Below are positions 61,097 through 64,000 of a DNA stretch of 64,000 bases, one piece after another. Location: the NCBI RefSeq assembly GCF_002162355.1, contig NZ_CP021434.1, forward strand, positions 3,034,001-3,098,000, given 5' to 3'. A program made the position numbers and the translations under genes. This DNA comes from Tumebacillus avium. Its GTDB lineage: Bacteria; Bacillota; Bacilli; Tumebacillales; Tumebacillaceae. The notes under the pieces were generated by a model. It worked only from the letters and a program-made list of their open reading frames with translations. It ran no database searches and was not told where the DNA came from. Position 1 is the stretch's first letter. Every line of letters starts with the position of its first letter.

Positions 61097-61161
61097 GTTT
61101 TGGGTCTTGCAAGAACTGGGCGGCTTGCATAGAATTGGATATAAAAATTGGGGGAGTTAAG

Positions 61162-62103
61162 ATGCAAACGGTGCTGGGTACATGTAAACTGCGTCCGGCT
61201 GTACACGGGGACGCGGAGGCGGTGACCGAACTGATCATCGCGACCGATATCGAAACGTTTGGCAAGCCGGATTTTTCGTTGGGAGACTTGCTGGAGATCT
61301 GGGAGAAGCTGAGCTTGGCGACGAACACCTGGGTAGTGCTCGGGGCAGACGGGGCGCTGCATGGATATGGCTCGGTGGAAGAGATGGGCGAAGGGCGTCT
61401 GGATACATACATCTATGTCAACCCGGCCAGCAAGGGGCTGGGGATCGGCAGTCTCTTGCTCGACAAGGCGGAGGCGCGGGCGTGTGAGTATGTGGCAGAC
61501 TATCAGCGCAAAGGGATCGAATATGAATTTAATAACATTGTGGCAGGCCGGAACGGACTGGCTTTTGAGCTGCTGGAGAGCAGAGGGTATGCGGTCAGAC
61601 GCCTGCATGCCCGGATGGAGATCAAGCTGACCGAATCCCCGGCCCTGCCGGAAGCGCCTGCGGGCGTGACGGTGCGTCCGTTTGAGCAAGGGCGCGATGA
61701 GAGGGCGTTTTATGAGGCGCATCGCCAATCGTTCCAAGATTCGCGGGGCTTTCATGAAAAGCCGTTTGCAGAATGGCTGGAAGGCAAGACGGGGGAACAG
61801 TATGACCCGCGGCTGTGGTTTCTGGCCACGGTGGACGGCGATGAAGAGTCGGCCGGGTTTATCATCGTCAAGCATTTGCCCGATTGTGTCTGGGTGGACC
61901 TGCTCGGCGTGACGCGCGGGGCGCGCAAGAGAGGGATCGGGGAGTATCTGCTGAAGAAGGTCTTTTATGAATCTTGGCAGCAGGGGCGCGACACGATCGC
62001 CCTCACCGTCGACCTCGGCTCCCTGACCAATGCCAGCCGCTTGTATGAGCGGGCGGGCATGCAGGCCGACTATGAGCTGTTTATGTACGGGAAGGAACTG
62101 TAA
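61162..62103 (+). CDS. Tandem GNAT acetyltransferase
   Basis: 313 aa with two GNAT domains. First domain about 10-150: YIYVNPASKGLGIGSLLLDK acetyl-CoA loop. Second domain about 170-313: LLGVTRGARKRGIGEYLLKK and TNASRLYERAGMQADYELFM. The second loop has the fuller R-x-x-G-x-G pattern, so it is probably the active half. Two-domain form resembles mycothiol synthase-like proteins, but mycothiol is not expected here. ATG after GGGGGAGTTAA. Confidence 0.88.
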   Translation: MQTVLGTCKLRPAVHGDAEAVTELIIATDIETFGKPDFSLGDLLEIWEKLSLATNTWVVLGADGALHGYGSVEEMGEGRLDTYIYVNPASKGLGIGSLLLDKAEARACEYVADYQRKGIEYEFNNIVAGRNGLAFELLESRGYAVRRLHARMEIKLTESPALPEAPAGVTVRPFEQGRDERAFYEAHRQSFQDSRGFHEKPFAEWLEGKTGEQYDPRLWFLATVDGDEESAGFIIVKHLPDCVWVDLLGVTRGARKRGIGEYLLKKVFYESWQQGRDTIALTVDLGSLTNASRLYERAGMQADYELFMYGKEL

Positions 62104-62117
62104 AACTGAATGATAGA

Positions 62118-62146
62118 AAAAAGGTTACTCGGGCGAGTAACCTTTT
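62118..62146. terminator. Bidirectional terminator
   Basis: AAAAGGTTACTCG / CGAGTAACCTTTT, 13-bp stem between convergent genes. Confidence 0.92.
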
Positions 62147-62158
62147 GTTTGTTATCGA

Positions 62159-62584
62159 TTAGTCCCAGTAGAATGCGCCGGTCAAAGTGATGTTGTACGT
62201 GTTGGGGTTGTACAGGTATACATCATAGGTGCCAGCGGTTACGCGCGGGAGCTTGTTGATGTCAGCCGAGTAGCTGCCGGCCGATTGGGTGAAGTTGTAG
62301 ACGATCGTAGTTGTGCCCGGCACACGGAAGAACACGCGGTACGGACCGCTGAAGTTCCCGCCGATCGAGGTCAGCCCGGTCGTATAGAAGGTGCCGAGTT
62401 TTACCGAGTAGCTCGGGTACAGCAGGGAATTAAACGAGAAGGAACCGGTCGCATCCGGCGCAACCACGTGGCTTTGCGTAATCGGCGCTTTCGATGCTGT
62501 TTTGGTCGGAGCTGCAAGAGCTGCAGACGGCGCAACCGTCGCCAGCACAGCAAAGGTGGCAGCGAGAAGAACAGATTTTTTCAT
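62159..62584 (-). CDS. Secreted protein of unknown function
   Basis: 141 aa. Signal peptide MKKSVLLAATFAVLATVAPS with cleavage near ALAA. The mature chain is beta-rich with no Cys (SFSFNSLLYPSYSVKLGTFY, VFFRVPGTTTIVYNF, GTYDVYLYNPNTYNITLTGA), reminiscent of small extracellular beta-sandwich or pre-peptidase-like domains. Own promoter region to the right. Confidence 0.82.
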   Translation of the reverse strand: MKKSVLLAATFAVLATVAPSAALAAPTKTASKAPITQSHVVAPDATGSFSFNSLLYPSYSVKLGTFYTTGLTSIGGNFSGPYRVFFRVPGTTTIVYNFTQSAGSYSADINKLPRVTAGTYDVYLYNPNTYNITLTGAFYWD

Positions 62585-62671
62585 TTTGGTAACCTCACTT
62601 TAGTATATAATAGGAATAACAACTATAATATAATATTATAAAATAAAATAATCAAGATAAATATAAAGAAA

Positions 62672-62702
62672 AAGAGGACATCTTATAAGAAGATGTCCTC
62701 TT
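62672..62702 (-). terminator. Terminator of the ATT-start gene
   Basis: AAGAGGACATCTT-ATAA-GAAGATGTCCTCTT with T tract on the minus strand. Confidence 0.9.
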
Positions 62703-62732
62703 GCTTTACGATGTTAAATTTCGGCCGAGCTT

Positions 62733-63590
62733 TTACTCGACCACCGTTGGTTCTTTTGGCACGATGTACTTTTTGATCAGGCGCAGGCTGTCTTTGTGGC
62801 GGGAGACCAGCCCTTTTTTGTTGTCGAATTTCTTCGCGATGTCGCTTGGCTTGGCGGCCGGTTTCAGCAACGGGTTGCGGCGGGAGACCATGCCGTTGCT
62901 GAGGTAGAAGTTGTGCGTGATCACCGTCTTGCCGGCGCGAAGAACGAACTCGATCACCGCAAACAGCTGGTCGAGGTCGCGGGAGATCATTTTGAAGGAG
63001 TCGCGGAACAGAAGCGAGATCTCTCCGTTTTGAATCTGTGTCAGATCATTTTGCAGGCTGCCATCTGCGATCTGTTCCAGTGACGGCAACTCGGTGCTGC
63101 CTGCCGTGACAGCTTCATAGGTCTTGGGCAGACGGGTGCTGTGCGCGAGCTGGTAGAAAGCAGTCCAGGCGAGGGGATACTTATCCTGTAACGCTCCAAA
63201 CGGGTCGTTATCCGGCGCGGTCAGCTCGCTGGCTGCCGCTGCGAGGTCAACGTCTGCGAAAAATTCGATCGCCTGCGTGGTGATCGCCCGGATTTCGCTG
63301 TCATCGAGCAGCCCTTGTGCGCTGTGCAGATCCTGCAACTGCTGGCTGTTGCGCACAGCCAGCACGATCAGCGCGTTGACATCACGGTGAAACGGCATGT
63401 AAAACGTGGCTTCTTCCAGCGCCGGTTGGAGCAGGGTAGAGCGGTACTCTTCATCGTTCCAGCGAGCGAGCAGTGCGGTCAAGCGCTGCTCGATCTCGCC
63501 GGATACAGCGGCCACGGTATCATCGTTCAGGTCTTTGTTGCGCAGGAACACGCTCAAGTGTTCCGTGAGATAAGTCGAGATTGGATTAAT
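62733..63590 (-). CDS. Unknown protein, probable ATT start
   Basis: 285 aa if it begins at ATT 63590, where AAGGAG lies 9 nt upstream; the first standard start, TTG at 63557, has no ribosome site, and the 11 codons between (NPISTYLTEHL) read as protein. All-helical, acidic N-terminal half, basic C-terminal tail (KPSDIAKKFDNKKGLVSRHK). HRDVNALIVLAVRNSQQLQD and LPKTYEAVTAGSTELPSLEQ give no family I recognise. Cytoplasmic, single gene. Confidence 0.75.
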   Translation of the reverse strand: MNPISTYLTEHLSVFLRNKDLNDDTVAAVSGEIEQRLTALLARWNDEEYRSTLLQPALEEATFYMPFHRDVNALIVLAVRNSQQLQDLHSAQGLLDDSEIRAITTQAIEFFADVDLAAAASELTAPDNDPFGALQDKYPLAWTAFYQLAHSTRLPKTYEAVTAGSTELPSLEQIADGSLQNDLTQIQNGEISLLFRDSFKMISRDLDQLFAVIEFVLRAGKTVITHNFYLSNGMVSRRNPLLKPAAKPSDIAKKFDNKKGLVSRHKDSLRLIKKYIVPKEPTVVE

Positions 63591-63758
63591 GATCGATCAC
63601 TCCTTGGGGATTGCTGTCAATCTATACAAGTATTATCGCCCGGCTCCTTCTTGTCAATTCGATATCGTGCAGCAATGCGTTTTTCGTTTAGCTGTAAACA
63701 GGAAGTTAGCCTGCACATCTCGAAAAAAGGAAAGAAGGAGTGGGAAGGGGAGCGGAAA

Positions 63759-64000
63759 ATGCACTTTTTACGGCCATATGTAAAAAAATACGCGAAGCCA
63801 TTTAGTGTGGCAGTTTTGTTTTTGACATTTGAAGCGATCTGCGACTTGATGCAGCCAACGATCATGTCGATGGTGATTGATGAAGGGATTGCCAATCGGG
63901 ACCTGAGCTACGTGTTTCAAATGGGCGGGCTGATGCTGCTGATCACGGCGCTTGGCGCAGTGGCCGCTTCGGTGCGCAACGTGGCGGCGAGCGTGGTCTC
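63759..64000 (+). CDS. ABC transporter, transmembrane-ATPase fusion, 5' part
   Basis: Runs off the window. The visible 80 residues (HFLRPYVKKYAKPFSVAVLF, CDLMQPTIMSMVIDEGIANR, GGLMLLITALGAVAASVRNV) are the first two transmembrane helices of a YheI/YfiB-type heterodimeric ABC exporter, where QPTIMSMVIDEGI is characteristic. ATG at 63759 after AAGGGGAGCGGAAA. The ATPase part and probably a partner gene lie to the right. Confidence 0.88.
   Translation, partial: MHFLRPYVKKYAKPFSVAVLFLTFEAICDLMQPTIMSMVIDEGIANRDLSYVFQMGGLMLLITALGAVAASVRNVAASVV

Overview
The window reads as chromosome of a spore-forming, moderately high-GC member of the Bacillales, most like Tumebacillus or a related Alicyclobacillaceae. 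This rests on strong AGGAGG ribosome binding sites, frequent GTG/TTG starts, a T-box upstream of serS, gerP-like and GerT-like spore germination genes, a DUF3231 protein and long intrinsic terminators. The genus is inference, not proof.

Region 1 (1-24380) is mostly core chromosome. It opens with the 3' end of a hybrid NRPS/PKS gene, then an ABC-2 drug or lipid transporter, an SGNH esterase, a DUF421 protein, serS with its T-box leader, a large U32 protein, an rRNA methyltransferase, a pabB-pabA-pabC operon, an eight-gene tRNA cluster, a spore germination locus (GerP-like proteins plus a GerT-like Hsp20), a two-subunit 3-oxoacid CoA-transferase, and a second tRNA cluster (Lys-Gly-Leu-Ser).

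Region 2 (24381-about 45725) is an accreted integrative island next to tRNA-Ser(TGA). Five full or broken tRNA-Ser copies (24292, 34082, 34669, 44719, 45637) punctuate it. An intact tyrosine recombinase follows the first copy, and an 88-bp identical direct repeat brackets a 10.4-kb AT-richer element. That element carries a replication/transfer-like protein, a divergent pair of HTH-TPR (RRNPP-type) regulators, a small recombinase and a PARIS-like (AriA ATPase + AriB DUF4435) defence pair. A second, decayed element carries a Mu-type IS, a HEPN gene apparently cut by that IS, and a diverged second copy of the regulator module.

The most interesting content is this duplicated module. In each copy the leftward HTH-TPR regulator is followed by an overlooked 41-codon pre-propeptide gene (27223-27348 and 38994-39119). 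The predicted mature ends share a P-x-P-H-x-x-I core. The rightward HTH-TPR regulator overlaps a gene for a ~128-aa protein of unknown function. A 17-nt element conserved between copies overlaps the -35 box of the rightward promoter. I infer a mobile peptide-communication switch that may govern element behaviour. A third small secreted peptide (43 aa, two Cys) with a perfect palindromic operator lies at 44930-45061.

Region 3 (about 45800-64000) mixes secreted or competition proteins (DUF4367-like protein, bulb-lectin protein, an eCIS-cargo-like putative nuclease toxin, an orphan barstar) with accessory metabolism: a MraY paralogue, a two-component system with a serine hydrolase, an exported beta-carbonic anhydrase, a YhhN protein, a DJ-1/PfpI-LysR divergent pair, an RraA-like protein, GNAT acetyltransferases, RarD, and the start of an ABC exporter.
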